The notes: generated from the sequence alone by a model not told the origin. Positions 1-10,389 are shown, counted from the first letter of the stretch. The stretch is 64,000 nt of DNA from Rhizobiales bacterium 65-79 (GCA_001896885.1 MKRJ01000022.1:1-64000); one strand, 5' to 3'. Numbers and translations are program-made.

Positions 1-127
1 GTTCAACCTGCGCTTCCAGAAGGCGACCGGCCAGCTCGAGAAAACCGCGCGCGTCCGCCAGGTTCGGCGTGACATTGCGCGCATCAAGACCATCGCGGCC
101 CAGAAGGCCGTCGGCAAGAAGGCATAA
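1..127 (+). CDS. rpmC: 50S ribosomal protein L29 (uL29), 5' end outside window
   Basis: The last 41 codons of L29 are present, reading from position 2 and ending at the TAA at 125-127. The Arg/Lys-rich helical tail ([13 protein letters not shown] near the end) is typical of L29, a small 23S rRNA-binding protein at the polypeptide exit tunnel. It sits 11 bp before rpsQ, the standard spc-operon order. Confidence 0.93.
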   Translation, partial: FNLRFQKATGQLEKTARVRQVRRDIARIKTIAAQKAVGKKA

Positions 128-138
128 GGGATAAGACC

Positions 139-381
139 ATGCCAAAGCGCATCCTGCAGGGCACCGTCGTCAGCGACAAGAACGAGAAGACGGTCGTCGT
201 CGATGTCGAGCGCCGTTTCACGCATCCGGTCATGAAGAAGACCGTGCGCCGCACGAAGAAGTACCAGGCGCATGACGAGACGAACGCGCACAAGGTCGGC
301 GACACGGTTTTCATCCAGGAATGCCGGCCGATCTCGCGCCGCAAGCGCTGGACCGTGATCAGCGAAGAGCAGGCGCAGTAG
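139..381 (+). CDS. rpsQ: 30S ribosomal protein S17 (uS17)
   Basis: This 80-residue protein begins [18 protein letters not shown], the conserved S17 opening, and has the usual small OB-fold length for the family. S17 binds 16S rRNA early in 30S assembly. It lies between rpmC and rplN in spc-operon order and is co-transcribed with them. A 60-bp spacer separates it from rplN. Confidence 0.98.
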   Translation: MPKRILQGTVVSDKNEKTVVVDVERRFTHPVMKKTVRRTKKYQAHDETNAHKVGDTVFIQECRPISRRKRWTVISEEQAQ

Positions 382-441
382 ACAACAAGGACAGCCGGGG
401 AGGGCGCATCGCATCCCCGACAATGAAGAAGGCGGTCAGTC

Positions 442-810
442 ATGATTCAGATGCAAACAAACCTCGACGTCGCCGACAATTCCGGCGCCCGTCGTGTTCA
501 GTGCATCAAGGTGCTGGGCGGCTCGAAGCGGAAATATGCTTCCGTCGGCGACATCATCGTCGTCTCGGTCAAGGAGGCGATCCCGCGCGGCCGCGTCAAG
601 AAGGGCGACGTGATGAAGGCGGTCGTGGTGCGCACGGCCAAGGATATCCGCCGTCCGGACGGCAGCGTCATCCGGTTCGACAAGAACGCGGCGGTCCTGG
701 TCGACAACAAGAAGGAGCCGGTCGGCACCCGTATCTTCGGGCCCGTGCCGCGCGAGCTGCGCGCCAAGAACCACATGAAGATCATCTCGCTCGCGCCTGA
801 AGTCCTGTAA
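442..810 (+). CDS. rplN: 50S ribosomal protein L14 (uL14)
   Basis: At 122 residues it has the length usual for L14. The start [17 protein letters not shown] and the [15 protein letters not shown] stretch are diagnostic of L14, which sits at the 30S-50S interface (bridge B8). It is followed after 11 bp by rplX, preceded by a clear AAGGAG ribosome binding site at 809-814 that overlaps its stop region. Confidence 0.98.
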   Translation: MIQMQTNLDVADNSGARRVQCIKVLGGSKRKYASVGDIIVVSVKEAIPRGRVKKGDVMKAVVVRTAKDIRRPDGSVIRFDKNAAVLVDNKKEPVGTRIFGPVPRELRAKNHMKIISLAPEVL

Positions 811-821
811 GGAGCCGGAAA

Positions 822-1136
822 GTGCAAAAGATCAAGAAAGGCGACAAGGTCGTCGTCCTCACCGGCAAGGACAAGGGCCGGACCGGCGAGGTGGTGAGCG
901 TTTCGCCGAGTGACAGCCGCGCCATCGTGCGGGGCGTCAACCTCATCCGGCGCCACCAGCGCCAGACGCAGAGCCAGGAAGGCGGCATCATCACCAAGGA
1001 AGCGCCGATCCATCTGTCTAACATCGCGCTCGCGGATCCGAAGGACGGCAAGGCGACCCGCGTCGGCTTCACGTTCCAGAAGGACGGCCGCAAGGTGCGC
1101 GTCGCCAAGCGCTCGGGAGAAACCATCGATGGCTAA
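822..1136 (+). CDS. rplX: 50S ribosomal protein L24 (uL24)
   Basis: A 104-residue protein with a GTG start at 822 placed after the Shine-Dalgarno AAGGAG. Residues 4-24 form the KOW motif ([20 protein letters not shown]), followed by the conserved [12 protein letters not shown] segment. L24 initiates 50S assembly. Its end overlaps the rplE start by 8 nt, which suggests translational coupling. Confidence 0.97.
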   Translation: MQKIKKGDKVVVLTGKDKGRTGEVVSVSPSDSRAIVRGVNLIRRHQRQTQSQEGGIITKEAPIHLSNIALADPKDGKATRVGFTFQKDGRKVRVAKRSGETIDG

Positions 1137-1686
1137 GACCGCATACGAGCCGCGGCTGAAGAAGCTCTACAACGAGAAGATCCGCAAGGCTCTCCGCGAG
1201 GAGTTCAAGTACGAGAACGAGATGCAGGTTCCGCGCATCGACAAGATCGTCGTGAACATGGGCGTGGGCGAGGCGACGGGCGATTCCAAGAAGCCGACCG
1301 TGGCCGCCGAGGATCTCGGCCGCATCACCGGGCAGAAGGCCGTGGTGACCCGCGCGCGCAAGTCGATCGCGGGCTTCAAGGTTCGCGAGAACATGCCGAT
1401 CGGCGCCAAGGTCACGCTGCGCCAGGATCGCATGTACGAGTTCCTCGACCGCCTGGTCACGATCGCGCTGCCGCGCGTCCGCGACTTCCGCGGGCTCAAT
1501 CCGAAGAGCTTCGATGGCCGTGGCAACTACGCCCTGGGCATCAAGGAGCATATCGTGTTCCCCGAGATCAACTACGACCAGGTCGACCAGATCTGGGGGA
1601 TGGACGTGATCGTCTGTACGACCGCCAGAACGGATGACGAGGCCAGGGCGCTGCTCAAGGCCTTCAACTTCCCCTTCCGGCAGTAA
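1129..1686 (+). CDS. rplE: 50S ribosomal protein L5 (uL5)
   Basis: The ATG at 1129 lies inside the 3' end of rplX and gives a 185-residue protein, the normal alphaproteobacterial L5 length. Motifs include [11 protein letters not shown], the [20 protein letters not shown] block and [20 protein letters not shown]5 binds 5S rRNA and contacts P-site tRNA. The next gene, rpsN, is damaged. Confidence 0.98.
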   Translation: MAKTAYEPRLKKLYNEKIRKALREEFKYENEMQVPRIDKIVVNMGVGEATGDSKKPTVAAEDLGRITGQKAVVTRARKSIAGFKVRENMPIGAKVTLRQDRMYEFLDRLVTIALPRVRDFRGLNPKSFDGRGNYALGIKEHIVFPEINYDQVDQIWGMDVIVCTTARTDDEARALLKAFNFPFRQ

Positions 1687-1712
1687 CGGCAGGCGAGAAA
1701 AAGGAAAGCAAC

Positions 1713-1842
1713 ATGGCAAAGACCCTGCGAGGTGACGGGCCGTCCGCGCGCCTATTACCGCAAGCTTCGCATGTCGCGTATCGCGCTGCGCGATCTCGGC
1801 TCCACCGGCCTCGTGCCGGGTTTGGTCAAGTCGAGCTGGTAA
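1713..1842 (+). pseudogene. rpsN: 30S ribosomal protein S14 (uS14), internally deleted and frameshifted
   Basis: The region starts ATG GCA AAG ACC (MAKT, the normal S14 start) behind an AAGGAAAG ribosome binding site. It then jumps to the C-terminal part [19 protein letters not shown]...LVKSSW, ending at the TAA at 1840-1842. The two parts are in different frames (1713 and 1726 differ by 13). Rhizobial S14 is normally about 101 residues (306 bp including stop); only 130 bp remain, so about 176 bp are missing at position 1724/1725. From the ATG, the frame runs on out of register to 2204 and overlaps rpsH. The gene position between rplE and rpsH is correct. Either this is an assembly or sequencing error, or S14 is supplied by another locus. 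Confidence 0.9.
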
Positions 1843-1854
1843 GGAGGATTTGGG

Positions 1855-2253
1855 ATGTCCATGAACGATCCTCTCGGCGATATGCTGACCCGCATCCGCA
1901 ACGCCATCGGCCGCAAGAAGGACAAGGTCTCGACGCCGGCTTCCACGCTTCGTGTCCGCGTGCTCGACGTGCTGAAGGCGGAAGGCTATATCCGCGACTA
2001 CAGCCGGGTCGACTACGACAACGGCAAGTCGGAACTCGAGATCGAGCTGAAATATTTCGAAGGCCAGCCGGTGATCCGCGAGATCGCCCGCGTCTCGAAG
2101 CCCGGCCGCCGCGTCTATGTGTCGGTGAAGTCGATACCGCAGGTGGCCAACGGCCTCGGCATCGCCATCCTGTCGACGCCGAAGGGCGTGATGGCCGACC
2201 ATGAAGCGCGCGAACAGAACGTCGGCGGCGAAATTCTCTGCCAGATATTCTGA
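1855..2253 (+). CDS. rpsH: 30S ribosomal protein S8 (uS8)
   Basis: A 132-residue protein beginning [18 protein letters not shown], behind AAGGAGG at 1841-1847. The C-terminal segment [28 protein letters not shown] is the S8 RNA-binding signature. S8 binds the central domain of 16S rRNA and in other bacteria is the autogenous repressor of the spc operon. An 80-bp spacer with a strong inverted repeat follows before rplF. Confidence 0.98.
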   Translation: MSMNDPLGDMLTRIRNAIGRKKDKVSTPASTLRVRVLDVLKAEGYIRDYSRVDYDNGKSELEIELKYFEGQPVIREIARVSKPGRRVYVSVKSIPQVANGLGIAILSTPKGVMADHEAREQNVGGEILCQIF

Positions 2254-2259
2254 GCGGAC

Positions 2260-2308
2260 GTCGGTCGTGGGTCGTCATTCGACCCACGAACAACGACCAA
2301 CGACCGAC
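2260..2308 (+). repeat. Hairpin-forming spacer repeat, GTCGTTGG-type, copy 1 (rpsH-rplF gap)
   Basis: The gap carries GTCGGTCGTGGGTCG, a five-base loop TCATT, then CGACCCACG followed by AACGACCAACGACCGAC, an imperfect palindrome filling most of the 80-bp gap. The transcript would fold into a long GC-rich stem upstream of the rplF ribosome binding site. A similar sequence lies between rpoA and rplQ (9018-9078). I do not recognise a named repeat family. Confidence 0.75.
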
Positions 2309-2333
2309 AAAAGTTAGGAAAGAGGAGACGATA

Positions 2334-2867
2334 ATGTCTCGCATTGGAAAGAAACCGGTTTCCGTTCCGCAGGGCGTGACTGCCTCTGTCGACGGCCAGA
2401 CCGTCGCCGCCAAAGGCCCGAAGGGCGAGCTCAAATTCGTCGTCAACGACGAGGTCCTGGTCAAGCTGGAAGACGGCAAGATCAAGGTCGATCCGCGCGA
2501 CCAGTCGAAGACCGCGCGCTCCAAATGGGGAATGTCGCGCAGCCAGATCGTCAACATACTCGAGGGTGTGAAGACGGGCTTCGAGAAGCGGCTCGAGATC
2601 AACGGCGTCGGCTATCGTGCGGCGATGCAGGGCAAGAACCTGCAGCTTGCCCTCGGGTACAGCCACGAGGTGGTCTATCAGACGCCGCAGGGCGTCACGA
2701 TCTCGGTGCCGAAGCCGACGGAGATCGTCGTCTCCGGCATCGACAAGCAGGTCGTTGGCCAGGTCGCCGCGGAGATCCGCGGTTTTCGTGGCCCCGAGCC
2801 CTACAAGGGCAAGGGCGTGAAATACGCGGACGAGAAGATCGTCCGCAAGGAAGGCAAGAAGAAGTAA
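2334..2867 (+). CDS. rplF: 50S ribosomal protein L6 (uL6)
   Basis: A 177-residue protein starting [15 protein letters not shown] after GAGGAG at 2323-2328. It shows the two-fold L6 architecture: a first half with [12 protein letters not shown] and a second with the conserved [16 protein letters not shown] signature near the C-terminus. L6 binds 23S rRNA near the sarcin-ricin loop. It is followed by an 86-bp spacer with another palindromic repeat before rplR. Confidence 0.98.
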   Translation: MSRIGKKPVSVPQGVTASVDGQTVAAKGPKGELKFVVNDEVLVKLEDGKIKVDPRDQSKTARSKWGMSRSQIVNILEGVKTGFEKRLEINGVGYRAAMQGKNLQLALGYSHEVVYQTPQGVTISVPKPTEIVVSGIDKQVVGQVAAEIRGFRGPEPYKGKGVKYADEKIVRKEGKKK

Positions 2868-2872
2868 GGAGT

Positions 2873-2935
2873 GGCAATCGGAATTCGGTATTGGGCAATC
2901 GGTATTCGACTGCCGACTGCCGATCGCCGACTGCC
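2873..2935 (+). repeat. Hairpin-forming spacer repeat, CAATCGG/GACTGCC-type, copy 1 (rplF-rplR gap)
   Basis: The spacer consists of short near-tandem units (GCAATCGGAATTCGG, GGCAATCGGTATTCG), then CGACTGCCGACTGCCGAT and CGCCGACTGCC, so the left half is complementary to the right half in staggered registers. A closely similar block lies between rpsM and rpsK (7381-7446). It is non-coding, lies inside an operon, and would fold in the mRNA. Confidence 0.75.
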
Positions 2936-2953
2936 CAGTCGAAGGAAATGACC

Positions 2954-3313
2954 ATGGTTTCCAAGGTATCCGTCAAGCGCCGCGCCGCCCGCGTCCGCCG
3001 TCAGATTCGGGCGGGCAATGCCGAGCGTCCGCGCCTCTCGATCTACCGGTCGGGAAAGAACATCTACGCCCAGGTCATCGATGACAAGGTCGGCCGCACG
3101 CTGGCCTCGGCTTCGACGCTCGACAAGGACCTGAAGGGCGGGCTTAAGACCGGCGCCGACGTGTCGGCAGCCTCCGCCGTCGGCAAACTCATCGCCGAGC
3201 GGGCGTCCAAGGCCGGCGTGAAGGAAGTCGTGTTCGATCGCGGACCGTACATCTTCCACGGCCGCGTCAAGGCCCTTGCCGAGGCGGCCCGCGAAGGCGG
3301 CCTGAGCTTCTGA
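2954..3313 (+). CDS. rplR: 50S ribosomal protein L18 (uL18)
   Basis: I place the start at the ATG at 2954 ([17 protein letters not shown]), because the GAAGGAA site at 2941-2947 is correctly spaced for it. The in-frame ATG two codons upstream is too close. The product is 119 residues, the usual length, with [19 protein letters not shown] and the C-terminal [24 protein letters not shown] signature. L18 delivers 5S rRNA to the 50S subunit with L5. Confidence 0.97.
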   Translation: MVSKVSVKRRAARVRRQIRAGNAERPRLSIYRSGKNIYAQVIDDKVGRTLASASTLDKDLKGGLKTGADVSAASAVGKLIAERASKAGVKEVVFDRGPYIFHGRVKALAEAAREGGLSF

Positions 3314-3453
3314 GGTGAATGGACGTTTGGCCAGGCCGGCGACAAGCCCCTTTGACCATTCGCCACTCGCCGGATTGAAATTTTCGCCGCGGACCGGCAT
3401 AAGCCGGCCGCAAATTGCAGCCCGTGTCTCCGGAAAAGAACAAGGATCAGGAT

Positions 3454-4017
3454 ATGGCACAGGAACGTAGGGAAGGCGGCCGCGGCCGCGACCGGGAAGA
3501 GCGCGACAGCGAATTCGTCGACAAGCTCGTCCACATCAACCGCGTCGCCAAGGTGGTGAAGGGCGGGCGCCGTTTCGGCTTCGCCGCGCTCGTCGTCGTC
3601 GGCGACCAGAAGGGCCGCGTCGGCTTCGGCCACGGCAAGGCGCGCGAGGTGCCGGAGGCGATCCGCAAGGCGACCGAAAGCGCCAAGCGCGACATGATCT
3701 TCGTGCCGCTGCGTTCCGGCCGCACGCTGCACCATGACGTCGAAGGCCGGCACGGTGCGGGACGAGTGCTGCTGCGCGCGGCCAAGCCCGGCACCGGCAT
3801 CATCGCCGGCGGCCCGATGCGCGCCGTCTTCGAGACGCTCGGAATGCACGATGTCGTCGCCAAGTCGATGGGGTCGTCCAACCCCTACAACATGGTGCGC
3901 GCGACCTTCGACGCGCTGAAGAGCCAGATGCATCCGAAGGAAGTGGCAGCCCAGCGCGGCGTCAAGTACTCGACCCTGCAGGCCCGTCGCGGCGCTGCCG
4001 TGGCCGCCGACGAATAA
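3454..4017 (+). CDS. rpsE: 30S ribosomal protein S5 (uS5)
   Basis: The start at 3454 ([17 protein letters not shown]) follows AAGGA at 3442-3446; a longer in-frame start at 3415 lacks a site. The product is 187 residues. The N-terminal double-stranded RNA-binding fold ([21 protein letters not shown]) is followed by the C-terminal domain with [16 protein letters not shown]5 acts in decoding fidelity and helicase function at mRNA entry. The 140-bp gap before it is longer than typical in the operon. Confidence 0.97.
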   Translation: MAQERREGGRGRDREERDSEFVDKLVHINRVAKVVKGGRRFGFAALVVVGDQKGRVGFGHGKAREVPEAIRKATESAKRDMIFVPLRSGRTLHHDVEGRHGAGRVLLRAAKPGTGIIAGGPMRAVFETLGMHDVVAKSMGSSNPYNMVRATFDALKSQMHPKEVAAQRGVKYSTLQARRGAAVAADE

Positions 4018-4044
4018 AGCCGGCCAGATCAGGAAGAGACGACC

Positions 4045-4242
4045 ATGGCTAAGAAAGCAAGCAAGACCATCACGGTCGAACAGATCGGCAGCCCGATCCG
4101 CCGTCCGAAGGACCAGCGCGCGACGCTGGTCGGTCTCGGCCTCAACAAGCTGCACCGCCGCCGCACGCTGGAGGACACGCCTTCGGTACGCGGCATGATC
4201 GCGAAAGTGGAACATCTCGTCCGCGTCGTGGACGAGGCGTGA
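4045..4242 (+). CDS. rpmD: 50S ribosomal protein L30 (uL30)
   Basis: A small 65-residue protein with the L30 pattern: [18 protein letters not shown], then [21 protein letters not shown], then [12 protein letters not shown]. It starts behind AGGAAGAG and ends 19 bp before rplO. L30 binds 23S rRNA; the short rpmD-rplO order is standard for the spc operon. Confidence 0.97.
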   Translation: MAKKASKTITVEQIGSPIRRPKDQRATLVGLGLNKLHRRRTLEDTPSVRGMIAKVEHLVRVVDEA

Positions 4243-4261
4243 GAAGCGCAGGAGAATTCCG

Positions 4262-4735
4262 ATGAAACTCAACGAACTGCGCGACAATGACGGCGCCACC
4301 AAGGCCCGCAAGCGCGTCGGCCGCGGCATCGGCTCCGGCTCCGGCAAGACTGCCGGTCGCGGCGTAAAAGGCCAGAAGGCCCGTTCGGGCGTTGCCATCA
4401 ACGGTTTCGAGGGCGGCCAGATGGCGCTCTACCGCCGTCTGCCCAAGCGCGGCTTCAAGAACCTGTTCGGAACGGATTTCAACATCGTCTCCGTGGCCCG
4501 CATCCAGGCCGCGGTCGACGCCAAGAAGCTCGACCCGAAGGAGACGGTTAACGTCGACAGCCTCGTCAAGGCCGGGGTCGTGCGCCGCGCCAAGGACGGG
4601 GTGCGCCTGCTCGGCGACGGCGAGCTGAAGGCGAAGCTCACCTTCGAGGTCGCCGGTGCGTCCAAGTCGGCGATCGAGAAGATCGAGAAGGCCGGCGGCA
4701 AGGTGAACCTGCCGCAGAAAGCCGCAGCCGAATAA
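4262..4735 (+). CDS. rplO: 50S ribosomal protein L15 (uL15)
   Basis: The 157-residue protein starts [21 protein letters not shown] and has the Gly/Lys-rich N-terminal extension ([20 protein letters not shown]) that threads into 23S rRNA. The C-terminal globular domain ends [21 protein letters not shown]. It is followed by 148 bp without a gene, holding a short GC-rich hairpin (GCGCCGTTGTGAACGGCGC near 4746), before secY. Confidence 0.97.
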   Translation: MKLNELRDNDGATKARKRVGRGIGSGSGKTAGRGVKGQKARSGVAINGFEGGQMALYRRLPKRGFKNLFGTDFNIVSVARIQAAVDAKKLDPKETVNVDSLVKAGVVRRAKDGVRLLGDGELKAKLTFEVAGASKSAIEKIEKAGGKVNLPQKAAAE

Positions 4736-4883
4736 CGCGGAGCCAGCGCCGTTGTGAACGGCGCTCGCTTGCATCGTGGCCGGGCGGGGCTTATCTCTCG
4801 CTCCGGCCATCCGCGCCCGGCGCGTCGGGACGCTCATGCGACCCAGGCCAGGAACTGGCTCCTGATAAGGACATCACGGTCTA

Positions 4884-6220
<1,337 letters not shown>

Positions 6221-6224
<4 letters not shown>

Positions 6225-6805
6225 GGCTTATTCTGCTCGGGCCACCAGGCGCGGGAAAGGGGACGCAGGCGAAGATCCTCACCGAGAGGCACAGGATACC
6301 CCAGCTTTCGACCGGGGACATGCTGCGCGCGGCGGTCTCGGCGGGAACCGAGGTAGGCAAGCGCGCCAAGGCCGTGATGGATTCGGGCGCGCTGGTTTCG
6401 GACGAGATCGTCAACCAGATCGTTTCGGAGCGCATCGACCAGCCGGACTGCACGAACGGCTTCATCCTGGACGGCTACCCGCGCACGGTTCCCCAGGCCG
6501 AGGCGCTGACCCGGATGCTGGAGGAGAAGGGTCTTCGGCTCGACGGCGTGATCAACCTGAAGGTCGACGAGGGAGCTTTGGTGGGCCGCCTGGAATCGCG
6601 CGTCCGCGAGACGATCGCGGCGGGCGGCAAGGTACGGGCCGACGACAACCCGGAATCGTTCAGGAAACGGCTCGTCGAATATCGCGAGAAGACGGCGCCG
6701 CTTGCCGATTACTACCGGAATACCGGCGAATTGAAATCCGTCGACGGCATGGCCGACATGAAGGCGGTGACGGAAGAAATCGAAAGGGTTCTGGAGACGG
6801 CGTGA
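6221..6805 (+). CDS. adk: Adenylate kinase (short form)
   Basis: Adk interconverts ATP + AMP and 2 ADP in the cytosol. The P-loop GPPGAGKGT is at residues 7-15, [10 protein letters not shown] follows (AMP site), and FILDGYPRT is near residue 80. At 194 residues it is the short variant in which the LID domain is replaced by a brief loop, usual in Rhizobiales. It overlaps secY by 4 nt; the alpha-operon promoter lies downstream. Confidence 0.98.
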
Positions 6806-6843
6806 CCGTTTCGGCAGCGAGCCGATTGCGCGTCGCGCGGGTG

Positions 6844-6872
6844 TTGACTTTCCCGCGTGATTCCGCCTAAGA
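6844..6872 (+). promoter_or_regulatory. Sigma-70-type promoter candidate for the alpha operon (rpsM onward)
   Basis: TTGACT at 6844-6849 and CTAAGA at 6867-6872 are separated by exactly 17 bp, in the 203-bp gap between adk and rpsM. This is close to the alphaproteobacterial housekeeping consensus (TTGAC then CTATAT-like). It would start a separate transcript for rpsM-rpsK-rpoA-rplQ. No transcription data are available. Confidence 0.55.
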
Positions 6873-7008
6873 GAGCGCCAATTCGCTTTCAATTAGAGCG
6901 GTCGGCGCCGGTCGGAATTTGGGAAGATCGGTCCGGGCGCTTTTGCATTGTCCGGCTGGCATCGAAAGAAGCCCGGACAGGGCAAGAGAGAAATCAAGGA
7001 GAAGCGGC

Positions 7009-7377
7009 GTGGCCCGTATCGCTGGCGTCAATATTCCAACCAACAAGCGCGTCGTGATCGCGCTTCAGTATATCCATGGCATCGGCCCGACCTTCGCCAA
7101 GCAGATCGTGGAGAAGGTGGGCATTCCTTCGGAGCGCCGCGTCAGCCAGCTGACCGATGCCGAGGTGCTCGCCATCCGCGAGGCGATCGACCGCGATTAC
7201 CAGGTCGAGGGCGATCTCCGTCGCGAGGTGTCGATGAACATCAAGCGGCTGATGGATCTGGGCGCCTATCGCGGCCTGCGTCATCGCCGCTCGCTGCCGG
7301 TCCGCGGCCAGCGCACGCACACCAATGCGCGCACGCGCAAGGGTCCCGCCAAGGCGATCGCGGGCAAGAAGAAGTAA
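7009..7377 (+). CDS. rpsM: 30S ribosomal protein S13 (uS13)
   Basis: I place the start at the GTG at 7009, preceded by AAGGAGAAG at 6996-7004; this gives [20 protein letters not shown] and 122 residues, exactly the family length. Longer in-frame starts exist upstream but have no supporting homology. The signature [16 protein letters not shown] and the basic C-terminal tail are present. S13 sits in the 30S head and contacts P-site tRNA. A repeat-bearing 127-bp gap follows. Confidence 0.97.
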   Translation: MARIAGVNIPTNKRVVIALQYIHGIGPTFAKQIVEKVGIPSERRVSQLTDAEVLAIREAIDRDYQVEGDLRREVSMNIKRLMDLGAYRGLRHRRSLPVRGQRTHTNARTRKGPAKAIAGKKK

Positions 7378-7380
7378 GAC

Positions 7381-7446
7381 GGCAGATCGGCAATCGGCAT
7401 TTGGCATTCGGTTTTTCCGGTTGCCGACTGCCTATTCCCAACTGCC
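7381..7446 (+). repeat. Hairpin-forming spacer repeat, CAATCGG/GACTGCC-type, copy 2 (rpsM-rpsK gap)
   Basis: The block reads GGCAGATCGGCAATCGG, CATTTGGCATTCGG, then a T-rich loop (TTTTT), then CCGGTTGCCGACTGCC and CCAACTGCC. The left and right halves are complementary in steps, as in the copy at 2873-2935. It fills half of the 127-bp gap between two genes expected to be co-transcribed. Confidence 0.75.
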
Positions 7447-7504
7447 TTCTCAGGTGTAGCCGCTGGCATTACGGCGGCGTCGATATCAAACGGAAGGATT
7501 TTTC

Positions 7505-7894
7505 ATGGCCAAGGAAGCCGTACGCGTTCGCCGTCGCGAGCGTAAGAACATCTCGTCGGGCGTCGCCCACGTGAACTCGACCTTCAACAATACGATGATC
7601 ACCATCACCGACGCGCAGGGCAATGCAATTGCCTGGTCGTCGGCGGGTGCCCAGGGCTTCAAGGGCTCGCGCAAGTCGACCCCGTTCGCGGCCCAGGTCG
7701 CGGCCGAGGACGCGGCCAAGAAGGCGCAGGAGCACGGCATGCGCATGCTGGAGGTCGAGGTCTGCGGTCCGGGCTCCGGCCGCGAGTCCGCGCTGCGCGC
7801 CTTGCAGGCCGCCGGCTTCACCATTACATCCATCCGTGACGTGACCCCCATCCCGCACAATGGATGCCGCCCGCGCAAGAAGCGCCGCGTCTAA
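7505..7894 (+). CDS. rpsK: 30S ribosomal protein S11 (uS11)
   Basis: A 129-residue protein with the S11 hallmarks: [40 protein letters not shown] and the C-terminal [14 protein letters not shown]11 lines the mRNA exit channel of the 30S platform. rpsD is not next to it, as is normal in Rhizobiales, and rpoA follows after 107 bp. Confidence 0.98.
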   Translation: MAKEAVRVRRRERKNISSGVAHVNSTFNNTMITITDAQGNAIAWSSAGAQGFKGSRKSTPFAAQVAAEDAAKKAQEHGMRMLEVEVCGPGSGRESALRALQAAGFTITSIRDVTPIPHNGCRPRKKRRV

Positions 7895-8001
7895 GGTCTG
7901 AAAATTATCTGCCGCAATGAGCGTCCTCGTGGCGCTCCTCTTCGGTTTCCAGATCGCCCGCCACGATTGGATGGTGGCGGGGACAAGGAAGGAAGACAAA
8001 A

Positions 8002-9012
8002 ATGATCCAGAAAAATTGGCAGGAACTCATCAAGCCGAACAAGGTGGAGTTCTCCTCCAAGGGCAAGACGATGACGACGCTGGTGGCCGAGCCGCTGGAG
8101 CGTGGCTTCGGCCTCACCCTCGGCAACGCGCTGCGGCGCGTGCTGCTTTCGTCGCTCCGCGGCGCCGCCGTGACGGCGGTCCAGATCGACGGCGTGCTGC
8201 ATGAATTCTCCTCGATCTCGGGCGTCCGCGAGGATGTGACCGACATCGTGCTCAACATCAAGGAAATCGCCATCAAGATGGAAGGCGACGGGCCGAAACG
8301 CATGGTCGTGCGCAAGCAGGGCCCGGGCGTCGTCACCGCCGGCGACATCCAGACGGTGGGCGATGTCGAGATCCTGAACCCCGACCACATCATCTGCACG
8401 CTCGACGAGGGTGCGGAGATCCGCATGGAATTCACCGTCGACAGCGGCAAGGGCTACGTGCCCGCCGAGCGCAACCGCGCCGAGGACGCGCCGATCGGCC
8501 TGATCCCCGTCGACAGCCTCTATTCGCCGGTCAAGAAGGTCTCCTACAAGGTCGAGAACACCCGCGAGGGGCAGGTTCTCGACTACGACAAGCTGACCAT
8601 GACGATCGAGACCGACGGTTCGGTCACGGGCGAGGACGCGGTGGCGTTCGCCGCGCGCATCCTGCAGGACCAGCTCGCGCTGTTCGTCAATTTCGAGGAG
8701 CCGCACAAGGAACAGCCGCAGGAGCAGGTCACCGAGCTCGCGTTCAATCCGGCGCTGCTCAAGAAGGTCGACGAGCTCGAGCTTTCGGTGCGTTCGGCCA
8801 ACTGCCTGAAGAACGACAACATCGTCTATATCGGCGACCTGATCCAGAAGACGGAAGCCGAGATGCTGCGCACGCCGAATTTCGGCCGCAAGTCGCTGAA
8901 CGAGATCAAGGAAGTGCTCGCCGCCATGGGCCTGCATCTCGGCATGGAAGTGCCGGATTGGCCGCCGGAGAACATCGAAGATCTCGCCAAGCGCTACGAA
9001 GACCAATATTGA
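8002..9012 (+). CDS. rpoA: DNA-directed RNA polymerase subunit alpha
   Basis: This 336-residue protein starts [17 protein letters not shown]. The N-terminal dimerisation domain contains [21 protein letters not shown]. The C-terminal domain (from about residue 250) carries [22 protein letters not shown] and the [14 protein letters not shown] motif used for UP-element and activator contacts. The acidic linker between domains is present. The gene starts behind AAGGAAGG and is followed by a hairpin spacer and rplQ. Confidence 0.98.
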   Translation: MIQKNWQELIKPNKVEFSSKGKTMTTLVAEPLERGFGLTLGNALRRVLLSSLRGAAVTAVQIDGVLHEFSSISGVREDVTDIVLNIKEIAIKMEGDGPKRMVVRKQGPGVVTAGDIQTVGDVEILNPDHIICTLDEGAEIRMEFTVDSGKGYVPAERNRAEDAPIGLIPVDSLYSPVKKVSYKVENTREGQVLDYDKLTMTIETDGSVTGEDAVAFAARILQDQLALFVNFEEPHKEQPQEQVTELAFNPALLKKVDELELSVRSANCLKNDNIVYIGDLIQKTEAEMLRTPNFGRKSLNEIKEVLAAMGLHLGMEVPDWPPENIEDLAKRYEDQY

Positions 9013-9017
9013 GTGCG

Positions 9018-9078
9018 TCGTTCGTTGGTCGTCGGTCGGGATACGACCGGCAGCCGACGACTGACGACCGACGAACGA
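9018..9078 (+). repeat. Hairpin-forming spacer repeat, GTCGTTGG-type, copy 2 (rpoA-rplQ gap)
   Basis: The sequence TCGTTCGTTGGTCGTCGGTCG is followed by a short loop and then CGACGACTGACGACCGAC and GAACGA, a long imperfect stem across almost the whole 78-bp gap. It resembles the spacer at 2260-2308. The rplQ ribosome binding site (AGGAGACC) starts immediately after it. Confidence 0.75.
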
Positions 9079-9090
9079 TAGGAGACCACC

Positions 9091-9522
9091 ATGCGTCATG
9101 GACGTTCCGGCCGCCGGCTGAACCGCACCGTCAGCCATCGCAAGGCCCTGTTTTCCAACATGGCCGCCTCGCTCATCGAGCATGAGCAGATCACGACGAC
9201 GCTTCCGAAAGCCAAGGAACTGCGCCCGATCGTGGAGAAGCTGGTCACGCTCGGCAAGCGCGGCGATCTGCACGCCCGTCGCCAGGCGATCGCGGCCATC
9301 GGCTCCGATGCGCTGGCGAAGCGCCTGTTCGAGACGATCGCGCCGCGCTATGCCTCGCGGAACGGCGGCTATCTGCGCATCATGAAGGCGGGCTTCCGTC
9401 ACGGCGACAACGCCGCGATGGCGGTGATCGAGTTTGTCGACCGCGACACTTCGGCCAAGGGCGCGGCCGACCGTGCCCGCTCGGCGGCCGAGGAAACCGC
9501 GAACGAGGCCGAGGCGGCTTAA
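9091..9522 (+). CDS. rplQ: 50S ribosomal protein L17 (bL17)
   Basis: The 143-residue protein opens [34 protein letters not shown], a diagnostic L17 sequence, and keeps the [16 protein letters not shown] motif. The Ala/Glu-rich C-terminal extension is common in Rhizobiales. It is the last gene of the alpha operon; an intrinsic terminator follows at 9553-9575. Confidence 0.98.
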   Translation: MRHGRSGRRLNRTVSHRKALFSNMAASLIEHEQITTTLPKAKELRPIVEKLVTLGKRGDLHARRQAIAAIGSDALAKRLFETIAPRYASRNGGYLRIMKAGFRHGDNAAMAVIEFVDRDTSAKGAADRARSAAEETANEAEAA

Positions 9523-9552
9523 AAACCGTCAAGATGGATAGACGGATGTAAA

Positions 9553-9575
9553 GAGGGGCCTTCTCGGCCCCTTTT
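9553..9575 (+). terminator. Intrinsic terminator after rplQ
   Basis: AGGGGCC, loop TTCTC and GGCCCCT, followed by a short T run (TTTT), 30 bp after the rplQ stop. The position at the end of the ribosomal operon supports the call. Confidence 0.8.
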
Positions 9576-9610
9576 CGCGTTATGGGGCCGGTGCGAACCG
9601 TGAAGCCGTG

Positions 9611-10282
9611 ATGAAGCGAATAGTCTGCCTGCTGTTGATTGCCATGTCCGCGACCATGCTGGCGGTGCGGGAGGGTGAAGCCGGGGAGATGAGAGGAATG
9701 AGTCTGCTCGAGAATGTCCGGACCGGAAACGTCGAAGCGGTGCGCTCGATGTTGGCCAGTGCCGAAACGGAGGTGCGTGATGGAGAGGGCCGCACGGCGC
9801 TGCTCCTCGCAACCCGTCAGGACCAGGTGGAGATCGCGCGGCTGCTGATCGAGGCGGGCGCCGACGTGAACGCGAAAGACACGATCCAGGATACGCCGTT
9901 CCTCTTCGCGGGGGCGGAGGGCCGCGATGCGATTCTTCGCCTGATCCTGGCGACGGGAAAGGCAAATCTGCGTGACACAAACCGCTATGGCGGGGTGGCG
10001 CTCATTCCCGCCGCCCATCACGGGCATCCGAGCACCGTGCGCATTCTTCTCGACACGGATATCGATATCGACCATGTCAACAATCTCGGCTGGACGGCAT
10101 TGATCGAAGCGGTGATCCTGAGCGACGGCGGACCCGTACATCAGGAGATCGTCGGGCTTCTGGTGGATGCGGGGGCGGATCGGGAGATTGCCGACCGCGA
10201 CGGCGTTACACCGTTGGAGCACGCGCGCCGGCGCGGCTTCAAGGAAATGGCGGAAAGAATCGCGGCCGGTCCGCGTTCTTGA
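9611..10282 (+). CDS. Secreted ankyrin-repeat protein
   Basis: From the ATG at 9611 (a GTG directly before it at 9608 is the alternative) the product is 223 residues. It begins with a signal-peptide-like segment (MKRIVCLLLIAMSATMLAV), so export is predicted. The rest consists of about five ankyrin repeats, e.g. EGRTALLLATRQDQVEIARLL followed by EAGADVNAKDTIQDTPFLFAG, and LGWTALIEAVI. Ankyrin repeats mediate protein binding; the partner is unknown. It stands alone between the rplQ terminator and degQ. Confidence 0.9.
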   Translation: MKRIVCLLLIAMSATMLAVREGEAGEMRGMSLLENVRTGNVEAVRSMLASAETEVRDGEGRTALLLATRQDQVEIARLLIEAGADVNAKDTIQDTPFLFAGAEGRDAILRLILATGKANLRDTNRYGGVALIPAAHHGHPSTVRILLDTDIDIDHVNNLGWTALIEAVILSDGGPVHQEIVGLLVDAGADREIADRDGVTPLEHARRRGFKEMAERIAAGPRS

Positions 10283-10389
10283 ACAGCTAAGGAAACATTT
10301 GAGAGCGGCTGTCGTTTCAGCCTTGCCATCTATTCTGCGCAATCGCCAAGAAGATGGCGCGGATATTGACTGAGAAAGGAGCTTTCCTG

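Noticed and set aside
1725-2204. Long open frame continuing from the rpsN start through rpsH
   Set aside because: It overlaps rpsH in another frame, has no ribosomal or other protein similarity and exists only because of the rpsN deletion.
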